From assembly GCF_001907695.1 (NCBI RefSeq), contig NZ_KV880637.1:372001-436000 (forward strand): 64,000 bases of DNA. Direction: 5' to 3'. Below, one piece after another: positions 32,645-42,060 of this stretch; the first letter of the stretch is position 1; each line of letters begins with the position of its first letter. Below the pieces are notes generated by a model. It searched no databases. It saw only the letters and a program-made list of their open reading frames with translations, and was not told where the DNA came from. Both the position numbers and the translations under genes were made by a program. This DNA is from Thalassospira sp. TSL5-1. Lineage in GTDB: Bacteria > Pseudomonadota > Alphaproteobacteria > Rhodospirillales > Thalassospiraceae.

Positions 32645-32758
32645 GACGGTCGTCCTTTGCAATAACCCGATTGATCAAATGAACAGCTGGTCCAAGACAG
32701 GGTGTGGGTTGGTGAGGCCCTGCTGTTTGTCGTTGAAAACGACTTCTGCCAATGGAAT

Positions 32759-32774
32759 TGCAGTTACTGTGCCA
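32759..32774 (-). promoter_or_regulatory. Sigma-54 promoter of array gene 5
   Basis: Minus strand TGGCACAGTAACTGCA, GG-N10-GC. The 5' hairpin here is GTCGTT/AACGAC (32729-32743): different sequence, pairing kept. Confidence 0.87.
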
Positions 32775-32835
32775 GAGTTTAATGTTTTGAAAATAATAGA
32801 TTTTATTTGATTCTGGCATCCCGTCATATCGCCGA

Positions 32836-32853
32836 TGGTGGTTATTTCCACCA
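32836..32853. promoter_or_regulatory. Enhancer (UAS) of array gene 5
   Basis: TGGTGGTTATTTCCACCA, 61 bp upstream of the -24 element; arms extend by two pairs (32834-32855). Confidence 0.8.
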
Positions 32854-32925
32854 TCGTGAGCGGCGCTGCGGGTGAAGATGGTTCTTTTCACCCGCACTGG
32901 GTGTGAGATAGGCGAGGGTGCGGTG

Positions 32926-34365
32926 TTAGTCCGTTTGGCCAGACGGATCTTCCAGGCCGTATTTACGAATGCGATAGCGCAGGGTTTCGCGGGTGGTGCC
33001 AAGGGCGCGCACGGTTGCCATCACATTATAGTCATTCAGCTCCAGTGCCCGGCGAATGATTTTTTCTTCCATTTCTTCAAGCGATACCGACCCGTCAAGC
33101 GGTAGGGTGATGGCGTGAGACGGCGAAGACTGATCCTGGGTGAGAGCTTCGGATGCGGCGACGACATCGTTGGTTTGTGTGCCTATCGAGGGGGAAGAAT
33201 GAATACCCAGCCATTCGCCCGGAAGATCAGGACCATTTGCCAACATGACGGATCGTTCAATCACATTGCGCAATTCCCGCACATTGCCCGGCCAGCTATA
33301 GGATTGCAGAATGTTCAATACGGATGCAGGCACCCGCTTTACCTGTTTTCCCGAACGTGCATTAAATTCGATAATCAGGCTTTCGACGATAGGAGCGATG
33401 TCTTCGCTGCGGCTTCGCAGGGCGGGCAGGGACAGTTCAAACACCGAAATGCGGTGATAAAGGTCGAGGCGGAAATTACCCTTGGCGGATTCAGCGCGCA
33501 AATCACGGTTCGAGGCCGCAACCAGCTGAATATCAACCGTTATTTTCTCTTCACCCCCCACCCGGCGAAAGCTTTGTTCCTCGATCGAGGTTAAAAGTTT
33601 GGATTGCAGGCCAATATCCATTTCACCGATTTCATCCAGGAATAGGGTGCCGCCATCGGCCTGTTCCATCAGGCCGCGATGGCGGCCCTTGGCCCCGGTA
33701 AAGGCACCCGATTCATGGCCGAAAAGTTCGGATTCCAGCATGTCCTTGGGGATGGCCGCACAGTTGAGGTCAATAAAAGGCCCTTCCTTGCGTCGCCCCG
33801 AATAATGCAGAATTTTTGCCACCAGTCCCTTGCCCGTCCCGGTTTCCCCGCCAATCAGAATGCTGGTAATGGGTACATCGCCAAGCTGTACCAGCATATT
33901 GCGGACTTGCTCTGCCGCATCGCTGGGACCGATAAAGCTTTGCGGGCTAAATTTTGAAACCGCCTGTTGGGTGGTGTCGTTAATGCGCTGGCGGGCCTGT
34001 GCGCCACGGGTGGCGGTGGCAATGGTCAGGTCTAGCTTGTGAAAGTCCAGTGGCTTTGCCAGAAAATCCAGTGCGCCCAAATCAGCCGCACGTTCAATAT
34101 CCGTGCGCGTTCCATAGCCGGAAAGGAAAATCCATTCCGATTGCACATTTTGGGCCCGTGCCTCTTCCAGAAAATCCAGGCCATTGCCGTCGGGCAAATT
34201 CATATCGGACAGGACGATGGCCGGGGCAAAACCCAGCTCAATAAAAAGCCGCCTTGCATCCTCGATCCGCGGCGAGAGGGTGACGCGCCAGCCTTCACGC
34301 TCGAACCGGCGTTTCAGTTCGTTTCCCAAAAGTCTTTCATCTTCGATGATGGCAATGGTTTTCAT
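32926..34365 (-). CDS. NtrC-family sigma-54-dependent response regulator
   Basis: A 479-aa activator. The receiver domain (about 1-120) has the acidic pocket IIEDE, phospho-acceptor Asp in LSDMNLPDGNGLD, and K in FLAKPLD. The AAA+ domain (about 140-385) has Walker A GETGTGKG, the sigma-54 contact loop ESGAFTGAKG, Walker B GGTLFLDEIGEM and the arginine-finger region. The C-terminal Fis-type helix-turn-helix (about 430-475) reads YNVMATVRALGTTRETLRYR. All three domains are intact. The ATG directly follows the kinase stop (TAAATG). Its obvious targets are the five sigma-54 promoters that begin 73 bp downstream of its stop codon. Confidence 0.95.
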   Translation of the reverse strand: MKTIAIIEDERLLGNELKRRFEREGWRVTLSPRIEDARRLFIELGFAPAIVLSDMNLPDGNGLDFLEEARAQNVQSEWIFLSGYGTRTDIERAADLGALDFLAKPLDFHKLDLTIATATRGAQARQRINDTTQQAVSKFSPQSFIGPSDAAEQVRNMLVQLGDVPITSILIGGETGTGKGLVAKILHYSGRRKEGPFIDLNCAAIPKDMLESELFGHESGAFTGAKGRHRGLMEQADGGTLFLDEIGEMDIGLQSKLLTSIEEQSFRRVGGEEKITVDIQLVAASNRDLRAESAKGNFRLDLYHRISVFELSLPALRSRSEDIAPIVESLIIEFNARSGKQVKRVPASVLNILQSYSWPGNVRELRNVIERSVMLANGPDLPGEWLGIHSSPSIGTQTNDVVAASEALTQDQSSPSHAITLPLDGSVSLEEMEEKIIRRALELNDYNVMATVRALGTTRETLRYRIRKYGLEDPSGQTD

Positions 34366-35823
34366 TTATTTGCCCTCGCATGGCAGAATGATTGTTGTTT
34401 GCGCACCGCCCAGCTCGCTTTTATCCAGGCGCATTTCACCGCCGTGACTACGGACCAAATGGTCGATAATGGATAAACCAAGCCCGGCACCGTTGGGTTT
34501 GGCTGATTGCAGGGGGCGCACCCCTTTACCCAGTAAAGCTGCGGGATAACCGGGGCCGGAATCAGACAGGATCAATTGTGCATTTTTGTCATCCGTAACA
34601 AAACGAATGACGATTTTGCCTGCATTATCTCCCATAGCCTCGCAGGCATTTTTCAAGAGATTCAGCAAAATCTGGCGGACTGTATCACGCGGCAGGAAAA
34701 CATCACCCGCCTCGATTTCCGATGTCATGGTGATATGTTCGGGCAGGCGATAGCCAAACAGTTTAATCACATCGCCAATCAATTGTTCCGCCGGGATCGT
34801 TACGGCTTCTTCATGCAGGAAGGGGCGGCTTTGCAGCAATGAATTTAGCAGCCGTGTGATGCGGTCCATTTCTTCGGTAATCAGGGTGATGCGTTCCTTG
34901 TGGTCGGCATCTTCTATTTCGATTTCCAGATTATGCAGCGCCATTGATATGCCGGAAATGGGGTTGCGCAGCTCATGGGCCAGCCGGGCGGAAAACTCGC
35001 CAATGGCTGCAAGCCTCGCACCATTTTCCAGTTCGTCCTGCTGGCGTAACAGGGTTTCGGCAGCGGCACGCACCTGTGCCTGCAATTGTTCGGTATATTC
35101 GCTTTGCTGTTTGGCCGCATCGCGCAGGCGCGTGGTCATATCGTTATAGTGGGCGTAAATCGGTGTTAGCGGATCATTGTCTGACAGCGGGCGAATATTG
35201 GAAAATTCCAGATTGCCGACATTATCAAGCAATTCGGACAGCCGGTTGACTGCGCGAAAGGACCGCCGCTGAAACCATACGATCAGGGCAAGTGAAAAAA
35301 GTGGAATGATCGCCAGGGCCACCAGCGCCACGGTCATTTCCTGATTGGCCGACTGGCGTGCATTTTTGACGGTTTGCTGTTGCAGGCGGCTTTCTTCGGC
35401 ATTGATTTCGCGGATCAGCGATAATGCACCCACCAGATTGCTGCGCGGATTGTCGATTGGCGGTTTCAGATAGTCATCTGCGGCTTGCAGGTTTTGTGGT
35501 GTTGCTTCCGATAGTGCGCCACTTGCTGTTTGTAACTGTTCAATATTGCTACGAATACTTTGCAGTTCGGACGGGTCCGGCGGAACCTGGTTGCCAAGAT
35601 GCTGCACCAGCAATTTGCTGATCCCCACATCAATTTGCTGAAGCTTGTGAAGGTAATGGATGTGATGTTCCAGCGGGTCAAGCCGACTTGCCGATCGCCA
35701 CGCCGAAAAGGCCAGAAAGGCTAGCGAAATCATCAGTCCGATAGTGGCAAGCGTGATCGAAACTTTTAACGGACGCAGCAGTGTTTTTCGCGCCGATGCG
35801 TGACTTGCGCTGGGAGTTTTCAT
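34366..35823 (-). CDS. Membrane sensor histidine kinase, partner of the sigma-54 activator
   Basis: A 485-aa kinase. First membrane segment about residues 20-43, a periplasmic, mostly helical sensor region of about 125 residues (Gln/Leu-rich), second segment about 165-190, HAMP-like linker to about 245, then the HisKA domain with LAAIGEFSARLAHELRNPIS (phospho-His in HELRNP) and a HATPase domain with LLNLLKNACEAMGD (N-box), SGPGYPAALLGKG (G1) and GAGLGLSIIDHL (G2). It ends exactly where the regulator starts. The periplasmic domain has no recognisable ligand motif. A 69-bp nested inverted repeat lies just before the start. Confidence 0.93.
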   Translation of the reverse strand: MKTPSASHASARKTLLRPLKVSITLATIGLMISLAFLAFSAWRSASRLDPLEHHIHYLHKLQQIDVGISKLLVQHLGNQVPPDPSELQSIRSNIEQLQTASGALSEATPQNLQAADDYLKPPIDNPRSNLVGALSLIREINAEESRLQQQTVKNARQSANQEMTVALVALAIIPLFSLALIVWFQRRSFRAVNRLSELLDNVGNLEFSNIRPLSDNDPLTPIYAHYNDMTTRLRDAAKQQSEYTEQLQAQVRAAAETLLRQQDELENGARLAAIGEFSARLAHELRNPISGISMALHNLEIEIEDADHKERITLITEEMDRITRLLNSLLQSRPFLHEEAVTIPAEQLIGDVIKLFGYRLPEHITMTSEIEAGDVFLPRDTVRQILLNLLKNACEAMGDNAGKIVIRFVTDDKNAQLILSDSGPGYPAALLGKGVRPLQSAKPNGAGLGLSIIDHLVRSHGGEMRLDKSELGGAQTTIILPCEGK

Positions 35824-35828
35824 ACAGG

Positions 35829-35897
35829 CTGTTCCTGAATAAGGCGGAAGTGCCGTGATCCGTTATGGTTAACGGATCACGGTAAAGGCAGGAACAG
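35829..35897. repeat. Nested long inverted repeat between purD and the kinase gene
   Basis: Inner perfect 13-bp arms (35853-35865 and 35870-35882) with a 4-base loop, enclosed by outer 9-bp arms CTGTTCCTG (35829) and CAGGAACAG (35889). It starts 5 bp upstream of the kinase start codon and 45 bp beyond the purD stop codon. It could be a purD terminator, a 5' UTR structure of the kinase mRNA, or both. Confidence 0.75.
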
Positions 35898-35942
35898 ACT
35901 GTACTAAAAAAAGATTACGGCAAACAGATGATTGCCATCAGG

Positions 35943-37226
35943 TCAGTTCTTTTCGCGCGCAACAGCCCGCCAGCCAATATCACGGCGGCAAAAACCCTCC
36001 GGCCAGTCGATTTTGTCTACCGCTTCATAGGCGCGTTTTTGCGCTTCGCTAACACTGTTGCCCCGTGCGGTAACACCTAAAACACGGCCACCGGTGGCGG
36101 TCAGGCGGTCGCCATCCATTTTGGTGCCCGCATGCAGGATTTTAACCTTATCGAGCGCATCGGCTGCCGCAACATTGCGAATTTCCGTGCCTTTTTCATA
36201 GGATCCGGGATACCCCTTGGCGGCCATCACCACCACCATCGCGGTTTCGTCAAACCATTCGGGTTTTACCTGGTCCAGCGTGCCGTTGGCGGCCCCGTCG
36301 AGAATATCCAAAACATCCGACTTCAGGCGGCTCATCAAAACCTGGCATTCAGGGTCGCCAAAGCGGATGTTATATTCGATCAGCTTGGGGTTTTCGTTTT
36401 CATCAATCATCAAACCGGCAAACAGCACACCCTTGAACGGATGGCCCTCGGCGGCCATGCCTTTGACGGTCGGTACGATGATGTCACGCATCACACGTTC
36501 TTCAACGGTGGCGGTGAAAACCGGGGCGGGGCTATAGGCGCCCATGCCGCCGGTATTGGGGCCTGTATCGCCCTCGCCAACGGCTTTGTGGTCCTGGGCT
36601 GCGACCAGCGGAATAACATTTTTGCCATCACACACGGCAAAGAAGGAGGCTTCCTCGCCGGTCATAAATTCCTCGATCACGATTTCCGCACCGGCATCGC
36701 CAAATTTGCCGCCGACCATGCACTCGTCAATGGCAGCGTTGGCTTCTTCAACCGTCTGGCAAATTGTCACACCCTTGCCAGCAGCAAGGCCATCGGTTTT
36801 CACCACAATCGGTGCGCCCTGTTTTTCAACAAAGGCCTTGGCATCGGCAGGGGTGGTAAAGCGGCCATAGGCAGCAGTCGGCACGCCGAATTTGGCCACC
36901 ATATCCTTCATGAAACCCTTGGAGCCTTCAAGCTGTGCGGCTGCCTTGGAACAGCCAAAGGATTTGATCCCGGCGTCATCCAGGGCATCCACTAGGCCCG
37001 CCACCAGCGGGGCCTCGGGCCCGACAACCACCAGATCAACGCCATTGTCGCGGGCGAAAGTGACCAGGCCAGGAATATCGCCATCGGAAATGGCGACACA
37101 TTGTGCGGAATCGGCAATGCCGGCATTGCCCGGTGCACACCACAGTTTGGTTAAACGCGGGCTACGCGCAATGGCCCAACATAATGCGTGTTCCCGTCCA
37201 CCGCCGCCAACGACCAGAACTTTCAT
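35943..37226 (-). CDS. purD: Phosphoribosylamine-glycine ligase
   Basis: GAR synthetase of 427 aa, usual length, second step of purine biosynthesis. [20 protein letters not shown] is the family N-terminus; the ATP-grasp domain shows [20 protein letters not shown] and the later [38 protein letters not shown] is the PurD signature. ATG 37226 is the family start; longer forms are not supported. It is divergent from xseA and alone on its strand. Confidence 0.97.
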   Translation of the reverse strand: MKVLVVGGGGREHALCWAIARSPRLTKLWCAPGNAGIADSAQCVAISDGDIPGLVTFARDNGVDLVVVGPEAPLVAGLVDALDDAGIKSFGCSKAAAQLEGSKGFMKDMVAKFGVPTAAYGRFTTPADAKAFVEKQGAPIVVKTDGLAAGKGVTICQTVEEANAAIDECMVGGKFGDAGAEIVIEEFMTGEEASFFAVCDGKNVIPLVAAQDHKAVGEGDTGPNTGGMGAYSPAPVFTATVEERVMRDIIVPTVKGMAAEGHPFKGVLFAGLMIDENENPKLIEYNIRFGDPECQVLMSRLKSDVLDILDGAANGTLDQVKPEWFDETAMVVVMAAKGYPGSYEKGTEIRNVAAADALDKVKILHAGTKMDGDRLTATGGRVLGVTARGNSVSEAQKRAYEAVDKIDWPEGFCRRDIGWRAVAREKN

Positions 37227-37348
37227 GACTTTTACCCCGACTGCTTGATGGTCCAGATATGATCCTTTAGGCTTCACATCTTCAGTGCGTAACAAATTAC
37301 GCAACCGCGTTAATAATTCACGCGGGCTTTTAGCATAAAGTAGCCTTG

Positions 37349-39046
37349 ATGACGCAAGATTTGTTCGACCCATACGCCCCGCAACCGCAACAATCCGGCA
37401 ACCTGCCGGAATTTTCGGTATCCGACCTGTCCAACGCGCTTAAACGCACGGTCGAGGATGCCTTTTCGTTTGTTCGGGTGCGCGGCGAAATTTCCGGTTT
37501 CAAACGTGCCTCCAGCGGCCATCTTTATTTGGCCCTCAAGGATGACAATGCCGTGCTGGATGCCGTTTGCTGGCGCGGAGTTGCCAGCAAACTTGGCATT
37601 TCCCCCGAAGATGGCATGGAAGTGATCGTCACCGGGCGCTTAACGACCTTTCCGGGCCGGTCCAAATATCAGATCGTGATCGACAGCATGGAAGTTGCTG
37701 GCGAAGGCGCACTTCTGAAATTGCTGGAAGATCGCAAAAAGAAACTGGCCGCCGAAGGCCTGTTTGATGCGGACCGCAAACGTCCCATTCCGTTTTTGCC
37801 CGAGGTGATTGGTATTGTCACTTCGCCTACGGGTGCCGTGATTCGCGATATCATGCACCGCCTGCGCGAACGGTTCCCGCGTCGCGTTCTGTTATGGCCC
37901 GTGCTGGTGCAGGGCAAAGGGGCAGCAGAGCAGGTGGCCCACGCCGTGCGCGGTTTTAACGAATTGCTGCCTTATGGCGATATTCCGCGCCCCGATGTGT
38001 TGATTGTTGCACGCGGTGGCGGCTCGCTGGAAGATTTATGGTCCTTTAACGAGGAAATTGTTGCCCGTGCGGTGGCGGAATCTACCATTCCCGTCATTTC
38101 GGCAGTCGGCCATGAAACCGATACCACCCTGATCGATTTTGTATCTGATCTGCGGGCACCGACACCCACCGGGGCCGCCGAAAAGGCCGTACCTGTGCGG
38201 CTGGATTTGCTGGCCCAGGTTAATGACGACGGCCAGCGCCTGATTGGTGCGGTGCGCCGATCGGCGGGTGATAAACGCATGGGGCTGGAAAGTGCCGCCC
38301 GTGCGCTGGGCGACCCGCGCCGTATGCTTGAAGATCGGGCACAAAGCCTGGATAACTGGTCGGACCGATTGCCACGTGCCACGCAATCTGTTTTGCAGCA
38401 GGCACGCGCACGGCTGAACGAAACCGCATCGCGCCTTGCAAGCCCGCGCGAACAGCTGTCGGAAAAACGCAACCGGCTGGGAAATGCCGGGCTGAAACTG
38501 CAAGCCGTGATTGACCGGCAGGTGCAGCAGCAAAAATCCCGCCTGGATCGCGCATCGGCAGGCTTGCGCCCCAACGATGCCAAAAACGATATTCGCCGTA
38601 ATAACCGCCAGATCCAGGATTTAAGCGAGCGTTTGAAACGTGCCATGCAAAATACCCTTGTGCGGGAACGCGAAGGATTGGCACGGTATGACCGTTTGCT
38701 GGAAAGCTTTTCCTATCGCAATGTTTTAAAACGCGGGTTTGCCGTGGTGCGCGATGCCGATGGCAAATTGATCGATCATGCCGCCATGTTGGCAATGGGG
38801 CAACATTACCGCCTGGAAATGCAGGATGGCAGCGCGGATATGCAGCTTGCCGGGGATACATCGGCTGTAAACAGCCCTGCAACTGGTACCCCCGCGCCGC
38901 AGGTTGAAAAACCTTCGCAACCGGCGGCATCCGCCCCACAGGCGGAAGCCGCGGCCACCAGTCCTGCTGCGGAAAAGCCCAAAAAGCCGCGCCGTAAAAA
39001 AGACCCCACCCCCAAAGAAGATGACCGCCAAGGGAGCCTGCTATAA
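37349..39046 (+). CDS. xseA: Exodeoxyribonuclease VII large subunit
   Basis: A 565-aa protein, longer than usual (about 400-530). The N-terminal OB-fold (about residues 20-115) includes [20 protein letters not shown]; the catalytic core follows with [20 protein letters not shown], then [20 protein letters not shown] and [15 protein letters not shown]. The coiled-coil region (about 280-430) is followed by a Pro/Ala/Lys-rich tail of about 80 residues that is probably disordered. Start ATG 37349. Its stop overlaps the next start as TAATG. The small subunit xseB is not present here. Confidence 0.95.
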   Translation: MTQDLFDPYAPQPQQSGNLPEFSVSDLSNALKRTVEDAFSFVRVRGEISGFKRASSGHLYLALKDDNAVLDAVCWRGVASKLGISPEDGMEVIVTGRLTTFPGRSKYQIVIDSMEVAGEGALLKLLEDRKKKLAAEGLFDADRKRPIPFLPEVIGIVTSPTGAVIRDIMHRLRERFPRRVLLWPVLVQGKGAAEQVAHAVRGFNELLPYGDIPRPDVLIVARGGGSLEDLWSFNEEIVARAVAESTIPVISAVGHETDTTLIDFVSDLRAPTPTGAAEKAVPVRLDLLAQVNDDGQRLIGAVRRSAGDKRMGLESAARALGDPRRMLEDRAQSLDNWSDRLPRATQSVLQQARARLNETASRLASPREQLSEKRNRLGNAGLKLQAVIDRQVQQQKSRLDRASAGLRPNDAKNDIRRNNRQIQDLSERLKRAMQNTLVREREGLARYDRLLESFSYRNVLKRGFAVVRDADGKLIDHAAMLAMGQHYRLEMQDGSADMQLAGDTSAVNSPATGTPAPQVEKPSQPAASAPQAEAAATSPAAEKPKKPRRKKDPTPKEDDRQGSLL

Positions 39047-39900
39047 TGCGTTCTAAATATGTTGCCGTTGCCTTAACCCTGATGGGGATTGTGGGTGCCA
39101 TGCCGCTTATGGCGCAGGCGGCAGAACCCGTCTTTAAAGGCAGCTTTATCCAGGGCGGGATCGTCTTTGGCGAAACAACGCCCGGTACGGCGGTAGAACT
39201 GGACGGCGAAAAAATTGATACCATTGCGCCCGATGGCAATTTTGTGCTGGGTTTTTCGCGCGATTATGAAGGCCCGGCCACGGTGACGCTGCTGCACAAG
39301 GATGGCAGCACCGAACAGTTTTCCTATCCCGTCACCCATCGCACCTTTGACATTCAGCGCATTGATGGCCTGCCCAAAAAAATGGTTACACCTGACCCAG
39401 CCGTGATGGACCGCATCCATGATGATTCCCGTCAGGCCCGCGAAGCCAGGGTCGCTAGGTATGATCAGGAATATTATAAATCCGGGTTTATCTGGCCCGC
39501 GACCGGGCCGATTAGCGGTGTTTATGGTTCCCAGCGTATTTTGAACGGCGAACCGCGTGCCCCGCATTGGGGGGTGGATGTTGCCGTGCCCAGTGGCACG
39601 CCGATTGTTGCCCCGGCGGATGGCGTGGTCACTCTGGCTCATCCCGATATGTATTTTTCCGGGGCAACCCTGTTTGTCGATCATGGGTTGGGGGTTGTGT
39701 CGGCCTTTTTGCATCTGTCGAAAATTGATGTCAAAGTAGGTGATGTGGTCCATCAGGGCGAGGTGATTGCCCATTCGGGTGCCAGTGGCCGGGCGACCGG
39801 CCCGCATTTGGATTGGCGGGTCAATGTGGGCGCCACCCGCATTGATGCGGCCCTGCTGGTGCCGCCCATGAAACAGGTTTTGGCAGGGGCGAAGAAATGA
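39046..39900 (+). CDS. Periplasmic M23-family (LytM/lysostaphin-type) metallopeptidase
   Basis: A 284-aa exported protein. Signal peptide [20 protein letters not shown] to AQA-AEPV (about 26). Residues about 155-270 form the M23 domain: RAPHWGVDVAVPSGTPIVAP carries the zinc ligands His and Asp (HxxxD), and TGPHLDWRVNV the C-terminal part, where an HLD replaces the common HLH. This HLDWR form occurs in other proteobacterial members, so activity is not excluded. Expected to cut peptidoglycan cross-links or to regulate such enzymes. Coupled to xseA (TAATG) and to the following gene (ATGA). Confidence 0.9.
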   Translation: MRSKYVAVALTLMGIVGAMPLMAQAAEPVFKGSFIQGGIVFGETTPGTAVELDGEKIDTIAPDGNFVLGFSRDYEGPATVTLLHKDGSTEQFSYPVTHRTFDIQRIDGLPKKMVTPDPAVMDRIHDDSRQAREARVARYDQEYYKSGFIWPATGPISGVYGSQRILNGEPRAPHWGVDVAVPSGTPIVAPADGVVTLAHPDMYFSGATLFVDHGLGVVSAFLHLSKIDVKVGDVVHQGEVIAHSGASGRATGPHLDWRVNVGATRIDAALLVPPMKQVLAGAKK

Positions 39901-41435
39901 AAACACGGGGTGCGGTGGCGGCAGGACATATTGAAACGGCCCGTGCCGCGCGCGACGTGCTGGAAGCTGGCGGCACGGCCTTTGATGCCGTTATTGCCGC
40001 CATGTGGGCCGCCTGTGTTGCCGAACCGGTTTTGGCCTCCCTGGGTGGGGGCGGTTTTTTAATGGCCCGCCCGGCAGGCAAACCGCCCCGTCTTTATGAT
40101 TTTTTTGTTGAAACACCGCTGGCAAAACGCCCGGCAGAACAACTGGAATTTAAAAGCTGCATTGCCACCTTTGCCGGTGGCGTGGAGCAGGAATTTCACG
40201 GTGGTTATGGTGCGGTGGCAACACCGGGCGTTGTGGCGGGCCTGTTTGCCGTTCATCGCGATTTGGCCGGTATGCCAATGGCGGATTTGGCCGCCCCGGC
40301 GCGCAGCCTTGCGCGTGATGGTGTGCGAATTGACCCGTTCCAGCATTATGTGATGAATATCGTTACCCCGCTTTTGGGTTTTTGCGCGGAAACCCGCAAA
40401 ACATATGGTGCACCTCAAAAAGACGACGATGATTTCAAGGTGATTGCGACCAATACCCGCCATCAGCAACCCGAACTGGCAGCATCAATTGATGAACTGG
40501 TGCAAAACGGAGCGGATAGTTTTTATCGGGGCGATTTGGCAACGGCGCTGATTGCGGCCTGTGCGCAATCGGGTGGGTATTTGACGGCAGATGATTTGGC
40601 GAAATACCGGGTTTTGCTGCGTGACCCGCTGCTGGTGCGCGGGCGGCAGGGCAAGTTTGTGCTTAATCCACCCCCGGCATCGGGTGGGGTTTTGGCGGGC
40701 TTTGGCCTTAAACTGGCACGTGACCTGGATTTGGGTTCGTTTGGTGATGCCCGCCATCTCGATATGGTTTCGGCCATTCTCAAAACGACATCGGTTGTGC
40801 GCGGCGAATTTGGCGCTGCCCCCTCCATTCTGGGCGATGAATTTTGCGAAGGATACCGCACGCTGATTGGCGACCGCCCCTTAACCCAAAATGGCACCAC
40901 CCATATTTCCGTGGTCGATGATTTGGGCAATCTGGCGTCTGTCACCCTGTCAAACGGGTCAACATCCGGGCGCATGATTCCGGGCAGTGGCATTTTGCTT
41001 AATAACATGCTGGGCGAGGCCGATTTATCGCCTGAAGGCTTTCACGACTGGCCGTGTGGCGTGCGCATGACATCGATGATGACGCCCGCCCTGTACCTTG
41101 CCAATGACGGGGCGTTGGTGGCGCTGGGGTCGGGCGGGTCCAACCGCATTCGGTCCACCATGATGCAGGTTTTGCTGAACCTTGATGTGTTTGGCATGTC
41201 GCTGGAAGACGCGATTGTTGCCCCGCGCATGCACTTTGACGACAACCTGCTCTCGATTGAACCCGGTTTTGATGCCGGTCTTCTCGACCGGTTGCATTTA
41301 AACGAACAACATCGTTGGCAGGAAAGCGACATGTTCTTTGGCGGTGTTCACGCAGCATCCTTTAACAGTTTCGCCAATCGGCTTGATGCGGTGGGTGATG
41401 CGCGGCGTAACGGGCAAGGTTTTATTATCGACTGA
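39897..41435 (+). CDS. Gamma-glutamyltransferase-family Ntn hydrolase without signal peptide
   Basis: A 512-aa member of the gamma-glutamyltranspeptidase family. GGTAFDAVIAAMWAACVAEP and LGGGGFLMARP are the N-terminal signatures; the autocleavage site and nucleophile Thr lie in QNGTTHISVVDDLGN (about residue 340), and ALGSGGSNRIRSTMMQVLLN is the C-terminal family motif. Classical Ggt is periplasmic; this one has no signal peptide and so looks cytoplasmic, perhaps acting on another gamma-glutamyl or amide substrate. Overlaps the M23 gene by ATGA, so the xseA-M23-Ggt genes are cotranscribed. Confidence 0.88.
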   Translation: MKTRGAVAAGHIETARAARDVLEAGGTAFDAVIAAMWAACVAEPVLASLGGGGFLMARPAGKPPRLYDFFVETPLAKRPAEQLEFKSCIATFAGGVEQEFHGGYGAVATPGVVAGLFAVHRDLAGMPMADLAAPARSLARDGVRIDPFQHYVMNIVTPLLGFCAETRKTYGAPQKDDDDFKVIATNTRHQQPELAASIDELVQNGADSFYRGDLATALIAACAQSGGYLTADDLAKYRVLLRDPLLVRGRQGKFVLNPPPASGGVLAGFGLKLARDLDLGSFGDARHLDMVSAILKTTSVVRGEFGAAPSILGDEFCEGYRTLIGDRPLTQNGTTHISVVDDLGNLASVTLSNGSTSGRMIPGSGILLNNMLGEADLSPEGFHDWPCGVRMTSMMTPALYLANDGALVALGSGGSNRIRSTMMQVLLNLDVFGMSLEDAIVAPRMHFDDNLLSIEPGFDAGLLDRLHLNEQHRWQESDMFFGGVHAASFNSFANRLDAVGDARRNGQGFIID

Positions 41436-41450
41436 TCCTTGGTCCCGGCC

Positions 41451-41939
41451 TTAGTCCTGTGGCACAACGGCACCAACATCAAGCAAGGGGGCGGCATCAA
41501 TCTTTTCCGCATTCATCATTGCAGCAACCCGTTGCAAAGATGACAGCATCTGGGTTTTTTCCCAGACGGGCAATTCTTCAAACTGGCGAATGAATTCTTC
41601 CTGCAGCAGGTCGGGGGCATTGGCGATGATGTCGCGCCCGGCCTGGGTCAGGTCGGTATTGACCACACGCTTGTCAGTTTGGGACCGTCGCCGTTCCATC
41701 AAACCGCGCTGTTCCAGGCGGTTTAGAATGGTTGTTACCGTAGCCTGGCTTAGCGATACATGGTTGGAAATGCGTTTGACTGTGACATTTTGCAATTCGT
41801 CAATCGCGCGCAAGACCATGATTTGCGGAATGGTCAGCCCGTAAATTTTCATGATGCGTTTGGAATGCAGGTCCGTCGCCCGGATAATCTGTCGTAGGGT
41901 GACAAGAACTTCCTGCCAATAGGGATGCTGCTGGTCCAT
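41451..41939 (-). CDS. MarR-family transcriptional regulator
   Basis: A 162-aa winged-helix regulator. YGLTIPQIMVLRAIDELQNV, then VSLSQATVTTILNRLEQRGL and MERRRSQTDKRVVNTDLTQA form the MarR helix-turn-helix and wing. Its 3' end converges with the Ggt gene, leaving 15 bp between them. No target palindrome was noticed. The ligand is unknown. Confidence 0.88.
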   Translation of the reverse strand: MDQQHPYWQEVLVTLRQIIRATDLHSKRIMKIYGLTIPQIMVLRAIDELQNVTVKRISNHVSLSQATVTTILNRLEQRGLMERRRSQTDKRVVNTDLTQAGRDIIANAPDLLQEEFIRQFEELPVWEKTQMLSSLQRVAAMMNAEKIDAAPLLDVGAVVPQD

Positions 41940-42060
41940 TGGTTATTCTTTTATACTACATGTTTGGGGCACGGTTATCGAATAGGGTTTTGGGGCCCGA
42001 TGCTGTGTTATCGGTTAACGGTGTTTGATCCGGGAATCAAAGAAAAAAAGGTAAAAAGTG

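Noticed and set aside
27902..32853. A CRISPR-like or transposon array suggested by regularly spaced repeats
   Set aside because: The repeats are about 1 kb apart and correspond to promoters, signal peptides and coding repeats of paralogous genes. There are no short unique spacers and no cas or transposase genes.
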